Source: Dyadobacter fermentans DSM 18053
Lineage (GTDB): Bacteria; Bacteroidota; Bacteroidia; Cytophagales; Spirosomataceae
Assembly (NCBI RefSeq): GCF_000023125.1
Contig: NC_013037.1
Coordinates: 6,903,791 to 6,967,790 of the forward strand
Direction of reading: 5' to 3'
DNA length: 64,000 nt
A model generated the notes under the pieces. That model was given only the letters and a program-made list of their open reading frames with translations, was not told the DNA's origin and did no database searches. The first letter of the stretch is position 1; every line of letters starts with the position of its first letter. The position numbers and the translations under genes are program-made. Shown here piece by piece: positions 1-9,666 of this stretch.

Positions 1-420
1 ATCCTGGAAATCACGACCGACGTTTCACTGAAACCGTACATCATCAACCAGGGGATTTTTGCATTGCCGGTGTCGAAGAATAGGATGAAAGTGGGAGCAA
101 CCTACTCCTGGAACCCGCTCGATTGGGAGGCAACGGAGGAGGCCACGGAAGAGCTTGAATTGAAATTACGCGGATTGCTGAACGCAGATTACACGCTGAC
201 AGCCGCTCATGCGGGCATCCGTCCATCTGTACGCGACCGGCGGCCGTTGATCGGTATCCACCCGGAATTCGCTAATGTGTGTATTTTCAATGGGTTAGGT
301 ACGAAGGGTGTTACGCTCGCACCGTTTCTGGCAAAAGAGTTTTGTAACCACCTGATTTACGGGAAAGAATTGAACCCGCTAGTGAATATAAAAAGGTATT
401 TTTCGTTATATTTCCGTTGA
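1..420 (+). CDS. FAD-dependent oxidoreductase (DAO family), C-terminal fragment
   Basis: The reading frame is open from base 1, so the gene begins before the window; about 139 C-terminal residues are present. The stretch containing HAGIRPSVRDRRPLIG, followed by IFNGLGTKGV, is the C-terminal signature of the glycine/D-amino-acid oxidase (DAO) family, where the glycine-rich turn closes over the FAD. The Rossmann ADP-binding motif would lie upstream and cannot be seen. These enzymes oxidise amines or hydroxy/amino acids in the cytoplasm; the substrate cannot be told from this fragment. The next gene starts 16 bp downstream on the same strand, so they may be co-transcribed. Confidence 0.8.
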   Translation: MLEITTDVSLKPYIINQGIFALPVSKNRMKVGATYSWNPLDWEATEEATEELELKLRGLLNADYTLTAAHAGIRPSVRDRRPLIGIHPEFANVCIFNGLGTKGVTLAPFLAKEFCNHLIYGKELNPLVNIKRYFSLYFR

Positions 421-436
421 AGTCAGCCTTAGCACT

Positions 437-3400
437 ATGAGCAGAAGATATATTTACACATTAACCTTTTCGATCGGTCTTTTAACGGTTTTAGGATTAT
501 TTTCAGAATCAATAGCACAGCGCTATCCTTCACAGGAGACTTTTGGAAAGAACCGGGTCCAGTATAAGAAGTTCAACTGGAAGATCTTCCGGACCACGAA
601 CTTTGAGATCTACCATCATCAGGGCGGCACTTCACTCGCCAGGCTGACGGCCCAGTATGCGGAAAGCGAATTTGATAAAATCACGGACGTACTCGGCTGG
701 ACGCCTTATAACCGGGTAAAGATATTCCTCTACAACTCGCCCGCGGAGCTCGAACAGAGCAATATGGGCCTTTCGGTGCTGGATAACCTTTCGGACCAGA
801 AACTCAATCTTGCACAATCACGCGTGGAAGTGGCCTATACAGGCGATCAAATCGGTTTTCGCAAGAAACTTGTGCGGGATATCAGCCTCCTTTTCGTGTA
901 TGACATGCTGTATGGCGGTAACATGAAAGAGGCATTACAAAGCTCGCTGCTGCTCACATTGCCAGAGTGGTTTATGACCGGAACGGCCGCTTACATTGCC
1001 GAAGGCTGGTCGCCGGAGCTGAACGATTACATGCGGGATTTCTTCAAAAACCGCAATGTGCGCAAGCCCACCCTGATGCAGGGCGACGACGCGACGCTCA
1101 TCGGGCATTCGATCTGGAATTACATAGCGGAACGTTACGGAAAGGACAAAATCTCCGACATTTTGAACCTTACCCGCATTATCCGCACCGAGCAAACGAG
1201 TATCACGTCCACGCTCGGCGTGCAATCCTACAACCGCTTCCTGCGCGACTGGCGGGCCTATTATTTGAACCAGACCAAAAACGCAGAGCAGTTTTATACT
1301 GATCCCAATCCGACCTGGAAATACAAGCTGAACGAATTCAATGTAACCGACGCGAGCGCGGTGATCAAGGTGTCGCCGGACAAGAAATTTACGGCGGTGA
1401 GCGAAATCAAAAACGGTCGCTATCGCGTGTATCTGTTTGACAGCGAGTCGGGTTCGAAGAAAGTGGTGCGCCAAGGTAAGCTCGACATCATCGGCGGCCG
1501 CATGAAAACCCAGCCGCCGCTGCTGGGATGGTCCAAGAACAATGTACTGACCATTTTGGCCAACGAAAACGACAAGAAGAATCTCTACATGTACGAAAAC
1601 GTCGGTACCAAAAAGATCAGGATCAAGACGAAGCGCAACATCCGCGGACTTGACCAGATCGTTGATATGGACGTCTCGCACGACGGCAGCATGCTCGCCG
1701 TAAGCGCCGACAAAGCGGGCCAGAACGACCTCTTCCTGATCAGCGTAGCCCGCGCCTCCACCTTGCCGCTAACCAACGACCTTTATGATGATCTTTCTCC
1801 AAGATTTATTCAGGGATCATCACGCCGCGTAGTGTTCTCTTCCAACCGTCCGGTTGATTCGCTAGGCACAGGGGATAAGGGTAATTTCAAATCCATTGCA
1901 CCTTCCTACACGATCTTCGAGCATGACGGTGCACCGAGGACCGGCACCATTGTGAAATTGGTCGAAACCGAGGGCAAGACGAAAGTGACGCCTGTTTATG
2001 CTGATGATAATGATGTGGTTTACCTTTCCAATGGTAAAGGCGTTAACAACCTTTACAAATACAACCGTGCTTCGCAAACCAGCTCGCAGCTTACCAATTA
2101 CATTCAGAACATTCGCAATGCGGATGTGAACCTGAAAGCTGCGGGTGGCGCGCTGGCTTACACTTATCTGAACGACGGCTATTACACTGCCGCCTACAAA
2201 AACAGCTTCGACCTGAACACCACGGTGAACCCGCCGGCCCTGAATGTTGCCAGTGCGGGCAATGCAGGAGCTGCCAACGCCGCAGCCCCGGCTGTGAATG
2301 CAGATTCCGCTGCGAAAGCTGCCCAGGCCGGACAAGCGCCGAAGCTCGCGTTGAAAGATGGCGAAGTGGACACGGATAATTATGAGTTTGACGAGGATGT
2401 ACTGAAATCCTTCGAATCGAGAAGGAACCGCGGCACTTTCCCGACTACACCCGGCGTAGCATCCCGCACAAGGGCTGTCCGCGAGAACATCGCGATCAAA
2501 GGGCCGTATAATTACAAAGGACTGTTTATCACCAACGACGCGGCGTCCGACTGGCGCATTGACCCGATCCGCGGTTTCGGCTACGCGCAGTCCATTTCGA
2601 TGAACGATTTGCTCGAAAACCACGTCATAAAGGCCGGTATTTTCATTTCGTCCAATTTCAGGAACAGCGATTTGTTTGCTGAATACAACAATAACACCTA
2701 TCGCGTCGATTTCGGCCTGCGTGTGGATAGAAGAACACTTTACAACGATTCGGAAGGTTTGATCCAGAAATACCGGTTCAACCAGCTGATGTTCACGGCG
2801 TCATACCCATTCTCAACGACTAGCCGCCTTTCGGTGTCGCCGATGTTCACATCCACGAGAATGATCGACGTGCTGCTGCCTAACCCGGATCTGGCTTCGA
2901 ATTACGGCGGCGTGCGCAGTGAATTTGTTTTCGACAATACGCGGGTTAATGGGATGAATATGATGGAAGGTACGCGTTTCAAGATCCGCTACGACCTTTA
3001 TCAGGGTTTGAGCAATGGAAACGAAAGCTTCAACCGCGCCAGCCTCGATTTCCGTCATTATCAAAAAATCCACCGCGACCTGATCCTGGCAGTGCGCGCG
3101 GCGGCCAGCCATTCGGGCGGGCGGGCGCCGAAGCAGAACATCCTCGGCGGTATGGAAAACTGGATCGGTAACCGGAAAGAAAACCGCACCGGAGACAACC
3201 CGCTCAATTTCCAGCGTGATAACCGCGACATCTTCTTCGCCGATTTCGCGACTAACCTGCGCGGTTTCAGGCTCAACAGGCTGTCGGGTACGAGCTACAT
3301 GTTGCTGAATGCGGAATTGAGAATACCCCTCGTGAAATACCTGTACCGCGGAGCGATCACTTCGAGCTTCCTGCGTAACTTCCAGATCGTCGGCTTCGGG

Positions 3401-3655
3401 GATATCGGAACGGCGTGGACGGGCAAAGGGCCATTCAGCGAAAACAACAGCCTGAACACGCAAATCATCGTAGACCAGAGCGAGACATTCAGAGCAACAG
3501 TTACCAACTATAAAAACCCTTATCTGATGGGCTACGGAGCCGGCGTGAGAACTACGCTATTCGGTTTCTATGCGAAATTTGATTACGCCTGGGGTGTCGA
3601 TAATGGTTACACCAATAAACCCATTCCTTACGTAACATTGGGTTATGATTTTTGA
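437..3655 (+). CDS. TolB-like beta-propeller protein with C-terminal outer-membrane barrel
   Basis: Protein of 1072 residues. An N-terminal signal peptide (hydrophobic stretch after MSRRY, cleavage near SIAQ) is followed by a peptidase-MA-like region (about 40-280). It has the LPEWFMTGTAAY segment typical of that fold but no HExxH zinc motif, so it is probably catalytically dead. Residues about 310-620 carry repeated PD40/TolB-type propeller strands (for example SPDKKFTAVSE and SHDGSMLAVSAD). An Ala-rich linker lies near 610-640, and the last ~350 residues look like a BamA/TamA-type surface-antigen barrel ending in an aromatic (GYDF). Bacteroidota proteins of this build are usually annotated as translocation protein TolB. 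The role is probably in the envelope; the transported or bound partner is unknown. Confidence 0.75.
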   Translation: MSRRYIYTLTFSIGLLTVLGLFSESIAQRYPSQETFGKNRVQYKKFNWKIFRTTNFEIYHHQGGTSLARLTAQYAESEFDKITDVLGWTPYNRVKIFLYNSPAELEQSNMGLSVLDNLSDQKLNLAQSRVEVAYTGDQIGFRKKLVRDISLLFVYDMLYGGNMKEALQSSLLLTLPEWFMTGTAAYIAEGWSPELNDYMRDFFKNRNVRKPTLMQGDDATLIGHSIWNYIAERYGKDKISDILNLTRIIRTEQTSITSTLGVQSYNRFLRDWRAYYLNQTKNAEQFYTDPNPTWKYKLNEFNVTDASAVIKVSPDKKFTAVSEIKNGRYRVYLFDSESGSKKVVRQGKLDIIGGRMKTQPPLLGWSKNNVLTILANENDKKNLYMYENVGTKKIRIKTKRNIRGLDQIVDMDVSHDGSMLAVSADKAGQNDLFLISVARASTLPLTNDLYDDLSPRFIQGSSRRVVFSSNRPVDSLGTGDKGNFKSIAPSYTIFEHDGAPRTGTIVKLVETEGKTKVTPVYADDNDVVYLSNGKGVNNLYKYNRASQTSSQLTNYIQNIRNADVNLKAAGGALAYTYLNDGYYTAAYKNSFDLNTTVNPPALNVASAGNAGAANAAAPAVNADSAAKAAQAGQAPKLALKDGEVDTDNYEFDEDVLKSFESRRNRGTFPTTPGVASRTRAVRENIAIKGPYNYKGLFITNDAASDWRIDPIRGFGYAQSISMNDLLENHVIKAGIFISSNFRNSDLFAEYNNNTYRVDFGLRVDRRTLYNDSEGLIQKYRFNQLMFTASYPFSTTSRLSVSPMFTSTRMIDVLLPNPDLASNYGGVRSEFVFDNTRVNGMNMMEGTRFKIRYDLYQGLSNGNESFNRASLDFRHYQKIHRDLILAVRAAASHSGGRAPKQNILGGMENWIGNRKENRTGDNPLNFQRDNRDIFFADFATNLRGFRLNRLSGTSYMLLNAELRIPLVKYLYRGAITSSFLRNFQIVGFGDIGTAWTGKGPFSENNSLNTQIIVDQSETFRATVTNYKNPYLMGYGAGVRTTLFGFYAKFDYAWGVDNGYTNKPIPYVTLGYDF

Positions 3656-3692
3656 CATAACACAGCAGTAGAAAAGCATTATACAAGAGTTC

Positions 3693-3729
3693 TAAAAATG
3701 GCAAGAGATAGACTCTCCTGCCATTTTTA
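3693..3729 (+). terminator. Rho-independent terminator after the TolB-like gene
   Basis: Inverted repeat: AAAAATGGCA pairs with TGCCATTTTT, and the stem is extended inside by GAGA/TCTC with one mismatch around a short loop. The T run forms the end of the 3' arm. It lies 38 bp after the stop at 3655. Confidence 0.65.
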
Positions 3730-3782
3730 TTTACAAAAACCCATTTTCAGTGCCCATGATATTCAAGAACACACCTGAACTT

Positions 3783-4685
3783 ATGAAGCGAATTATCATT
3801 GCCGGAATGCTCGTTTTTACTGCCGGCAGCGCCGCTTTCGCGCAACGCGAAGTGCTGTATGAGCAATACGTGCAGAACCCGATGTCGATCAATCCCGGCT
3901 TTACGGGTGTGCGCGAGGACTTTAATATGACCGCCATTTTCCGCAGGAAGTGGTTCAATATCCCCAATTCGCCCACCAGCCAGACTTTCGCGGCCGACGG
4001 AGCCATCGCTAACGGAAAGTTTGGGATTGGTTTCCAGGCATTGAACGACCAGACCAGCTATTTCACAACCACCGGGTTTGTAGGGTCTTTCGCATTCCAC
4101 CTCGGCATTTCCGATACCTGGAAACTGGGGCTGGGCGCGCAGGGCGGCATCAATGTTTTACCCGTTTCGGATGGAAGAAATATTGGCAACAACCGGGCAA
4201 TGGGAAGTTTCGGCCTTGGCGCCTGGCTGCGGTCGGAGCAATGGTATGTGGGGATATCGAAGCCGGAGCTGCTTTCCCAGAGATTCGGGGACCAGTTGGT
4301 TGGTTCACTTTACCGGCGGCCGCTATACATCATGGCGGGTGGGAGCCACGACCTGGGCGATGATATCATGATGTTGCCGCATATCCTGCTGGTGCAGGAA
4401 AAGGACCACAAACTGAGATTCGACATCGGATCGCGATTCTGGTTCAGGGAGAAGGTAGGCCTTGGCGCGTCTTATCGTGTGGGAGGGGGGATCAGCGGTT
4501 TTGCCGCGAAAGTGGATTATTTGCAGTTAACCGCTGAGGTTCAGGCGGGAAAGAACGTGAGGTTGGGGTATTTTTACAGCACCCGGCAGGCCGAGCAGAT
4601 TTATGCAAGCTACTCCGGCCCGAAAGGCATTCACGAGCTCATGCTGAAATTTATTCCGAATCCGAAAGGCTTTCAGAAATTCTGA
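3783..4685 (+). CDS. PorP/SprF-family type IX secretion outer-membrane protein
   Basis: Protein of 300 residues. I chose the ATG at 3783 because it directly starts a signal peptide (MKRIIIAGML... cut after AFAQ); an upstream in-frame start at 3750 would put 11 polar residues before it. The mature start REVLYEQYVQNPMSINPGFTG is the hallmark of the PorP/SprF family, with QYxxNxxxINPAYxG-like spacing. The rest is alternating beta-strand sequence with many glycines, consistent with a small barrel. Family members are associated with type IX secretion and gliding in Bacteroidota, often beside a partner with a large repeat domain. No such partner is adjacent, so its specific client is unknown. Confidence 0.85.
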   Translation: MKRIIIAGMLVFTAGSAAFAQREVLYEQYVQNPMSINPGFTGVREDFNMTAIFRRKWFNIPNSPTSQTFAADGAIANGKFGIGFQALNDQTSYFTTTGFVGSFAFHLGISDTWKLGLGAQGGINVLPVSDGRNIGNNRAMGSFGLGAWLRSEQWYVGISKPELLSQRFGDQLVGSLYRRPLYIMAGGSHDLGDDIMMLPHILLVQEKDHKLRFDIGSRFWFREKVGLGASYRVGGGISGFAAKVDYLQLTAEVQAGKNVRLGYFYSTRQAEQIYASYSGPKGIHELMLKFIPNPKGFQKF

Positions 4686-4762
4686 CGTCGGGAACCATTC
4701 TAAATCGTGTTTTTGGTTGAGTTAAAAGGATATTTTTATTCGTAATCTTTACATAAGTCTCG

Positions 4763-4770
4763 TACCTTTG
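4763..4770 (+). promoter_or_regulatory. Bacteroidota -7 promoter element of odhA
   Basis: TACCTTTG matches the Bacteroidota primary-sigma -7 consensus TAnnTTTG. Transcription would start near 4777, giving a leader of about 22 nt before the ATG at 4799. A clear -33 TTTG is not visible. Confidence 0.5.
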
Positions 4771-4798
4771 TGCCATAAATGAACTACTCACTTTTGTG

Positions 4799-7561
4799 AT
4801 GGATAAATACACTTATATAGCAAATTCCGACGCCGCTTATATTGAAGAATTGTACAATTCTTATAAGCAAGATGCAGCCTCCGTGGACGAGGGCTGGCAG
4901 AAGTTTTTTGAAGGTTATGATTTTTACCAAAAATATCCGGTATCCGGCAACGGTCACGCTAATGGCTCCGCCAACGGCAAAGAAGCATCGGTAGCCGGCA
5001 AAGCCGATCCTGCGCGCATCCGCAAGGAAATGGAAGTGGTGCATTTGATCCGCGGATACAGGTCGAGAGGCCACCTGCTGGCGACCACGAACCCGATCCA
5101 GAAAAGGAAAGACCGCCGCCCGCAATTGGACATTGCTGATTTTAATCTGGGACCCGAAGACCTCGATACTGTTTTTGAAGCCGGTATTGAGGTCTTTGAT
5201 CGTCCGGCCACCCTGCGTGAGATCGTGGACGCACTGAAAAAGATCTACGCAAGCAATATTGGTTTTGAATACCTCTATATCCGCGACCGCGAGCAAAAAA
5301 GCTGGTTGCGCAAAAAAATCGAGAAGGAAGCATTGACTATGTCATTCTCGATCGATGAGAAAAAACACATTCTTTCAAAACTGAACGAGGCGGTTGTTTT
5401 TGAAAACTTCCTGCATACAAAATACCTCGGTCAGAAACGCTTTTCGCTCGAAGGTGGTGAAACGACCATCCCCGCGCTCGACGCGATGATCAATAAAGCC
5501 GCCGAAATGGGCGTGGTGGAAGTGATGATCGGTATGGCGCACCGCGGCCGCCTGAACGTGCTCGCGAATATCATGCAGAAAACCTACGGACAAATCTTCA
5601 ATGAGTTCGAAGGGAACCTGCCCGACCAGGTTTGGGGAGACGGCGACGTGAAATACCACATGGGTTTTGCGAGCCAGATCACCACCAAAGATGGTAATAA
5701 AGTGCATTTGAAGCTCGCCCCGAACCCATCGCACCTCGAAGCGGTGAACCCGGTGGTGGAAGGTTACGTCCGCGCCCGCGCCGATGGCATGTACGATAGC
5801 GATTACGATCGCGTATTGCCCGTTCTGATCCACGGCGACGCTGCTGTGGCCGGCCAGGGTATCGTGTATGAAGTAACCCAGATGTCGGGATTGAACGGCT
5901 ACTACACGGGTGGTACGATCCATTTTGTGATCAATAACCAGGTTGGTTTTACCACCGACTTTGTGGATGCACGTTCGTCGATTTACTGTACGGACATCGC
6001 CAAAATCGTGGATGCACCTGTATTGCACGTCAATGGCGACGATCCGGAGGCGGTGGTGTATTGTATGCGCCTTGCGGTGGAGTACCGTCAGAAATTCAAT
6101 AAGGACATTTTTATTGATATGGTTTGTTACCGCCGTCATGGACACAATGAGGCGGATGAACCGAAATTTACGCAGCCGGTTCTGTACAAATCGATCGATA
6201 AGCATCAGAACCCGCGCGAAATCTACCAGAAAACGCTCGCAGAACGGGGTGACGTGGATGCACAGCTGGCCGATACCATGGATAAGGAGTTCAAGCAACT
6301 ATTGCAGGAACGCCTCGATATGGTGAAGCAAAAAGCATTGCCTTACACGCTTCCGAAACTGGAAGAAGAGTGGCACAAGCTGCGTAAGTCGAAACCGGAA
6401 GATTTTGAAAAATCGCCCGAAACCGGCGTGCCGCTGGAACAGTTGGAAAAAATTGGTCAGGCGCTGATCAAAACGCCCGAGAATTTCAACAGGCTGAAAC
6501 AAATCGATAAGCTGCTCAAAGACCGTGAGCAGATGATTTTTGATAAAAAAGAAGTAAACTGGGCCACTGCCGAATTGCTCGCTTACGGTTCGATCCTCGC
6601 GGAAGGCAACATCGTTCGATTGAGCGGTCAGGATGTGCAGCGCGGTACATTCTCGCACCGCCACGCAGTATTGCGCGATGTGGAAACCAATGCGGCATAC
6701 AATAGCTTGCAGCACATTCAGGAAGGCCAGGGCCAGTTCATGATTTACAACTCCCTGCTTTCGGAATATGGTGTTCTCGGGTTCGAATTCGGTTACTCAA
6801 TGGCCAATCCGAATGCACTGGTGATCTGGGAAGCGCAATTTGGTGACTTTGCCAATGGCGCGCAGGTGACGATCGACCAATTCGTAACATCGAGCGAAAC
6901 CAAATGGGATCGCTGGACAGGGCTGGTGATGTTGTTGCCGCACGGTTACGAAGGGCAAGGTCCAGAACACTCGAATGCCCGTCCGGAGCGCTATTTGCAG
7001 CTTTCGGCCAACTATAACATTATTGTAGCGAACGTTACCACGCCAGCCAACTTCTTCCACTTGCTGCGCCGTCAGTTGAAATTCCCGTTCCGCAAGCCGT
7101 TGATCGTAATGTCGCCGAAGTCGATGCTGCGCCACCCGCTTTGCGTTTCGCCGGTCGACAGCCTGGTGAGCGGTACTTTCCAGGAAACCATCGGCGATAC
7201 TTTTGCTGATCCGAAGAAAGTGAAGAAAGTGTTGCTTTGCACCGGCAAGCTGTATTACGAACTATACGAAAAACAGCAGGCCGACAAGCGTGACGACGTG
7301 GCGATCATCCGTCTGGAACAAATGCACCCGTTCCCGCAAACGCAGATCGACGCACACCTGAGCCAGTATGAAAATGCAAGTGTGTACTGGGTACAGGAAG
7401 AGCCCTTCAACATGGGAGGATGGACGTTCATGCTGCGCATGTACAAAGGCGTGAAGCCGTTGCAGGTAATCGCCCGCGAACCAAGCGCGTCGCCTTCGAC
7501 TGGTTTCTCGAAAATCCATGCGAAAGAGCAGGCCGAGATTATCAGCAGAGCTTTTGAATGA
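4799..7561 (+). CDS. odhA/sucA: 2-oxoglutarate dehydrogenase E1 component
   Basis: Protein of 920 residues, the usual E1o length. It decarboxylates 2-oxoglutarate with thiamine diphosphate and reductively succinylates the lipoyl group of E2 in the TCA cycle. Visible family features are the N-terminal E2-binding segment (NSDAAYIEELYNSYKQD), MAHRGRLNVLANI, the NPSHLEAVNP block, HGDAAVAGQG, CYRRHGHNEADEP, and the C-terminal transketolase-like half with EGQGPEHSNARPERYLQ. The longest frame begins with GTG at 4796, but the ATG at 4799 follows immediately and is the likelier start. The E2 gene follows after 47 bp in the same direction. No E3 (dihydrolipoyl dehydrogenase) gene is in the window. Confidence 0.95.
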   Translation: MDKYTYIANSDAAYIEELYNSYKQDAASVDEGWQKFFEGYDFYQKYPVSGNGHANGSANGKEASVAGKADPARIRKEMEVVHLIRGYRSRGHLLATTNPIQKRKDRRPQLDIADFNLGPEDLDTVFEAGIEVFDRPATLREIVDALKKIYASNIGFEYLYIRDREQKSWLRKKIEKEALTMSFSIDEKKHILSKLNEAVVFENFLHTKYLGQKRFSLEGGETTIPALDAMINKAAEMGVVEVMIGMAHRGRLNVLANIMQKTYGQIFNEFEGNLPDQVWGDGDVKYHMGFASQITTKDGNKVHLKLAPNPSHLEAVNPVVEGYVRARADGMYDSDYDRVLPVLIHGDAAVAGQGIVYEVTQMSGLNGYYTGGTIHFVINNQVGFTTDFVDARSSIYCTDIAKIVDAPVLHVNGDDPEAVVYCMRLAVEYRQKFNKDIFIDMVCYRRHGHNEADEPKFTQPVLYKSIDKHQNPREIYQKTLAERGDVDAQLADTMDKEFKQLLQERLDMVKQKALPYTLPKLEEEWHKLRKSKPEDFEKSPETGVPLEQLEKIGQALIKTPENFNRLKQIDKLLKDREQMIFDKKEVNWATAELLAYGSILAEGNIVRLSGQDVQRGTFSHRHAVLRDVETNAAYNSLQHIQEGQGQFMIYNSLLSEYGVLGFEFGYSMANPNALVIWEAQFGDFANGAQVTIDQFVTSSETKWDRWTGLVMLLPHGYEGQGPEHSNARPERYLQLSANYNIIVANVTTPANFFHLLRRQLKFPFRKPLIVMSPKSMLRHPLCVSPVDSLVSGTFQETIGDTFADPKKVKKVLLCTGKLYYELYEKQQADKRDDVAIIRLEQMHPFPQTQIDAHLSQYENASVYWVQEEPFNMGGWTFMLRMYKGVKPLQVIAREPSASPSTGFSKIHAKEQAEIISRAFE

Positions 7562-7608
7562 TATTCCTATAATTTTTGACTCAATTCAATAACAAGATTG
7601 CACATAAA

Positions 7609-9198
7609 ATGGCTGAAATTGAAATAAAAGTACCGCCCGTTGGCGAGTCGATTACCGAGGTTACGATAGGAAACTGGTTCAAAAATGATGGCGATTTTGT
7701 GAAGATGGACGAGGTGATCTGCGGACTGGATTCGGACAAAGCGACATTTGAACTGACCGCGGAAGCAGAAGGTATATTGCATATTAAAGCACAGGAAGGC
7801 GATACATTGAACATCGGTGACCTGATCGCGACCATAGAAGCTGCCAACGGCGCGGCACCGAAAGCAACAGCTCCGAAAGCAGAAGCGGCTGCTCCTGCGG
7901 CGGCATCGGCTCCTGCGGCAGCTCCGGCACCCGAGCCGGCGAAAGCTGAAACCCCCGCGGCAGCACCAGCGGCTACGACAGGCCAGGTGTATGAAATGAA
8001 AGTTCCCGCGGTAGGAGAGTCTATCAGCGAAGTAACAATCGCTTCTTGGAGCAAAAAAGATGGTGACTACGTGACTGTGGACGAAATCCTGTGCGAACTG
8101 GAATCGGACAAAGCGACATTTGAACTCCCTGCGGAAGCAGCCGGTATATTGACGATCGTCGGAAAAGAAGGCGACACGTTGTCGATCGGTGCGGTGATCT
8201 GTACCATCGCGCAAACGGAGGGTGCTCCTGCATCGGCCTCGTCAGCTCCGCAAGCATCGGCCCCGGCTGCTGCTGCGCCTGCTGATAAAGGTTACAGCGA
8301 GAAACACGCATCGCCTGTTGCCGCGAAAATCCTGGCAGAAAAAGGAATCGATCCGAAAGATGTAAACGGTTCCGGCTCAGGAGGCAAAATCATGAAAGAC
8401 GATGCATTGAAGGCTGAAAAAGCGGCTCCGGCTGCTGCTCCTGCCGCTGCTAAACCGGCCGCTGCCGCTGCTCCTGCCGCCGCAGCTCCTGCGGGCGCCC
8501 GTGCATCCCGCCGCGAGAAAATGACGTCGTTGCGCAAAACCATCGCCCGTCGCCTGGTAGCAGTGAAAAATGAAACGGCTATGCTCACCACTTTCAATGA
8601 AGTGGATATGAAGCCGATCATGGATTTGCGTGCGAAGTTCAAAGATAAATTCAAAGAAAAACACGAGGTAGGACTTGGTTTCATGTCGTTCTTCGTGAAG
8701 GCGGTAACCGTGGCGTTGAAAGACTTCCCGGTCGTGAATGCCTATATCGACGGAGAAGAGCTGGTTTACAACGATTTTGCGGACATTTCAGTAGCCGTAT
8801 CTACACCGCGCGGATTGGTTGTGCCGGTGATCCGCAATGCTGAGAACCTGTCGTTCGCGGGCGTTGAGAAAGAAATCGTTCGTCTGGCGGTTCGTGCGCG
8901 TGACGGTAAACTGGGCCTCGATGAAATGTCGGGTGGTACATTTACGATCACCAACGGCGGTATTTTCGGGTCAATGCTTTCAACTCCGATCATTAACGCG
9001 CCGCAATCGGCGATCCTCGGTATGCATAATATCGTTGAACGCGCGGTGGTGATTGATGGCCAGATCGTCGTTCGTCCGATCATGTACGTGGCACTGTCAT
9101 ACGACCACCGGACTATCGACGGTAAAGACTCAGTGAGCTTCCTGGTTCGCGTGAAACAGCTCCTCGAAGACCCGACCCGTTTGTTGTTGGATATTTAA
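7609..9198 (+). CDS. odhB/sucB: Dihydrolipoyl succinyltransferase (2-oxoglutarate dehydrogenase E2) with two lipoyl domains
   Basis: Protein of 529 residues, longer than the usual ~400-residue E2o. It has two lipoyl domains: residues ~1-80 with SDKAT (lipoyl lysine K44) and ~127-203 with SDKAT (K168). Ala/Pro-rich linkers separate these from each other and from a peripheral-subunit-binding domain ([15 protein letters not shown]) and the catalytic acyltransferase domain. The catalytic motif is HRTIDG with H500 and D504. It transfers succinyl groups to CoA. The frame can be extended to a TTG at 7576, but the ATG at 7609 begins directly with the lipoyl domain ([14 protein letters not shown]). 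It is probably co-transcribed with odhA. Confidence 0.93.
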   Translation: MAEIEIKVPPVGESITEVTIGNWFKNDGDFVKMDEVICGLDSDKATFELTAEAEGILHIKAQEGDTLNIGDLIATIEAANGAAPKATAPKAEAAAPAAASAPAAAPAPEPAKAETPAAAPAATTGQVYEMKVPAVGESISEVTIASWSKKDGDYVTVDEILCELESDKATFELPAEAAGILTIVGKEGDTLSIGAVICTIAQTEGAPASASSAPQASAPAAAAPADKGYSEKHASPVAAKILAEKGIDPKDVNGSGSGGKIMKDDALKAEKAAPAAAPAAAKPAAAAAPAAAAPAGARASRREKMTSLRKTIARRLVAVKNETAMLTTFNEVDMKPIMDLRAKFKDKFKEKHEVGLGFMSFFVKAVTVALKDFPVVNAYIDGEELVYNDFADISVAVSTPRGLVVPVIRNAENLSFAGVEKEIVRLAVRARDGKLGLDEMSGGTFTITNGGIFGSMLSTPIINAPQSAILGMHNIVERAVVIDGQIVVRPIMYVALSYDHRTIDGKDSVSFLVRVKQLLEDPTRLLLDI

Positions 9199-9223
9199 TA
9201 TTATCATTTCGGAAAAATAAATG

Positions 9224-9259
9224 CAGAACAGGCCCGGATTTCCGGGCCTGTTCTGTTTT
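9224..9259 (+). terminator. Strong hairpin terminator after odhB
   Basis: A 15-bp perfect inverted repeat (CAGAACAGGCCCGGA with TCCGGGCCTGTTCTG) around a 2-nt centre, followed by TTTT. It sits 25 bp after the odhB stop and also faces the convergent MazG-like gene. Confidence 0.85.
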
Positions 9260-9320
9260 GCAGCTAAGAACTTCGCGCAATGTGCTGCTTAGCAATCCTG
9301 ACTGCACACTGGCAGGAGGT

Positions 9321-9647
9321 TTATTGCAGCTTCGTATTTTGTTTATGCCGGTCCTTATCGCGGTCGGTTTTCTTGGCGAGATTCTTCTCAAATGCCTCGG
9401 TCAGATTAATGCCTGTCTGATTGGCCAGGCATATCAGCACCCATAGCACGTCAGCCATTTCATCGCCCAGGTCTTTCCCCATATCCGATTTTTTGAAAGA
9501 CTGGTCGCCGTAGGTTCGCGCCATAATGCGCGCGAGCTCACCTACCTCTTCGGTGAGGATAGTCATATTGGTCAGTTCTGAAAAGTATCTTACGCCGTAA
9601 ATTTTGATCCATTGATCAACCTGATCTTGTGCTTCTTGGATGGACAT
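9321..9647 (-). CDS. MazG-like nucleotide pyrophosphohydrolase
   Basis: Small all-helical protein of 108 residues. The EExxE-type metal motif (E33/E34...E37 in LTEEVGEL) and the downstream ExxD (E63-D66 in GDEMADVLW) are the Mg-binding residues of the MazG/dUTPase-like superfamily. The length fits single-domain MazG-like enzymes, which hydrolyse (d)NTPs to monophosphate plus pyrophosphate, often as a housecleaning function. The exact nucleotide cannot be inferred. The gene is convergent with odhB. Its start lies directly beside a tandem repeat array (from about 9660), so its promoter region is made of repeat DNA or lies within it. Confidence 0.85.
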   Translation of the reverse strand: MSIQEAQDQVDQWIKIYGVRYFSELTNMTILTEEVGELARIMARTYGDQSFKKSDMGKDLGDEMADVLWVLICLANQTGINLTEAFEKNLAKKTDRDKDRHKQNTKLQ

Positions 9648-9666
9648 GATTGAATGATTGAATGAT

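Noticed and set aside
935..1681. A long minus-strand open frame opposite the TolB-like gene
   Set aside because: It is a shadow of the plus-strand gene with no motif; similar opposite-strand frames at 1862-2623, 5375-6298 and 17543-18628 are rejected for the same reason.
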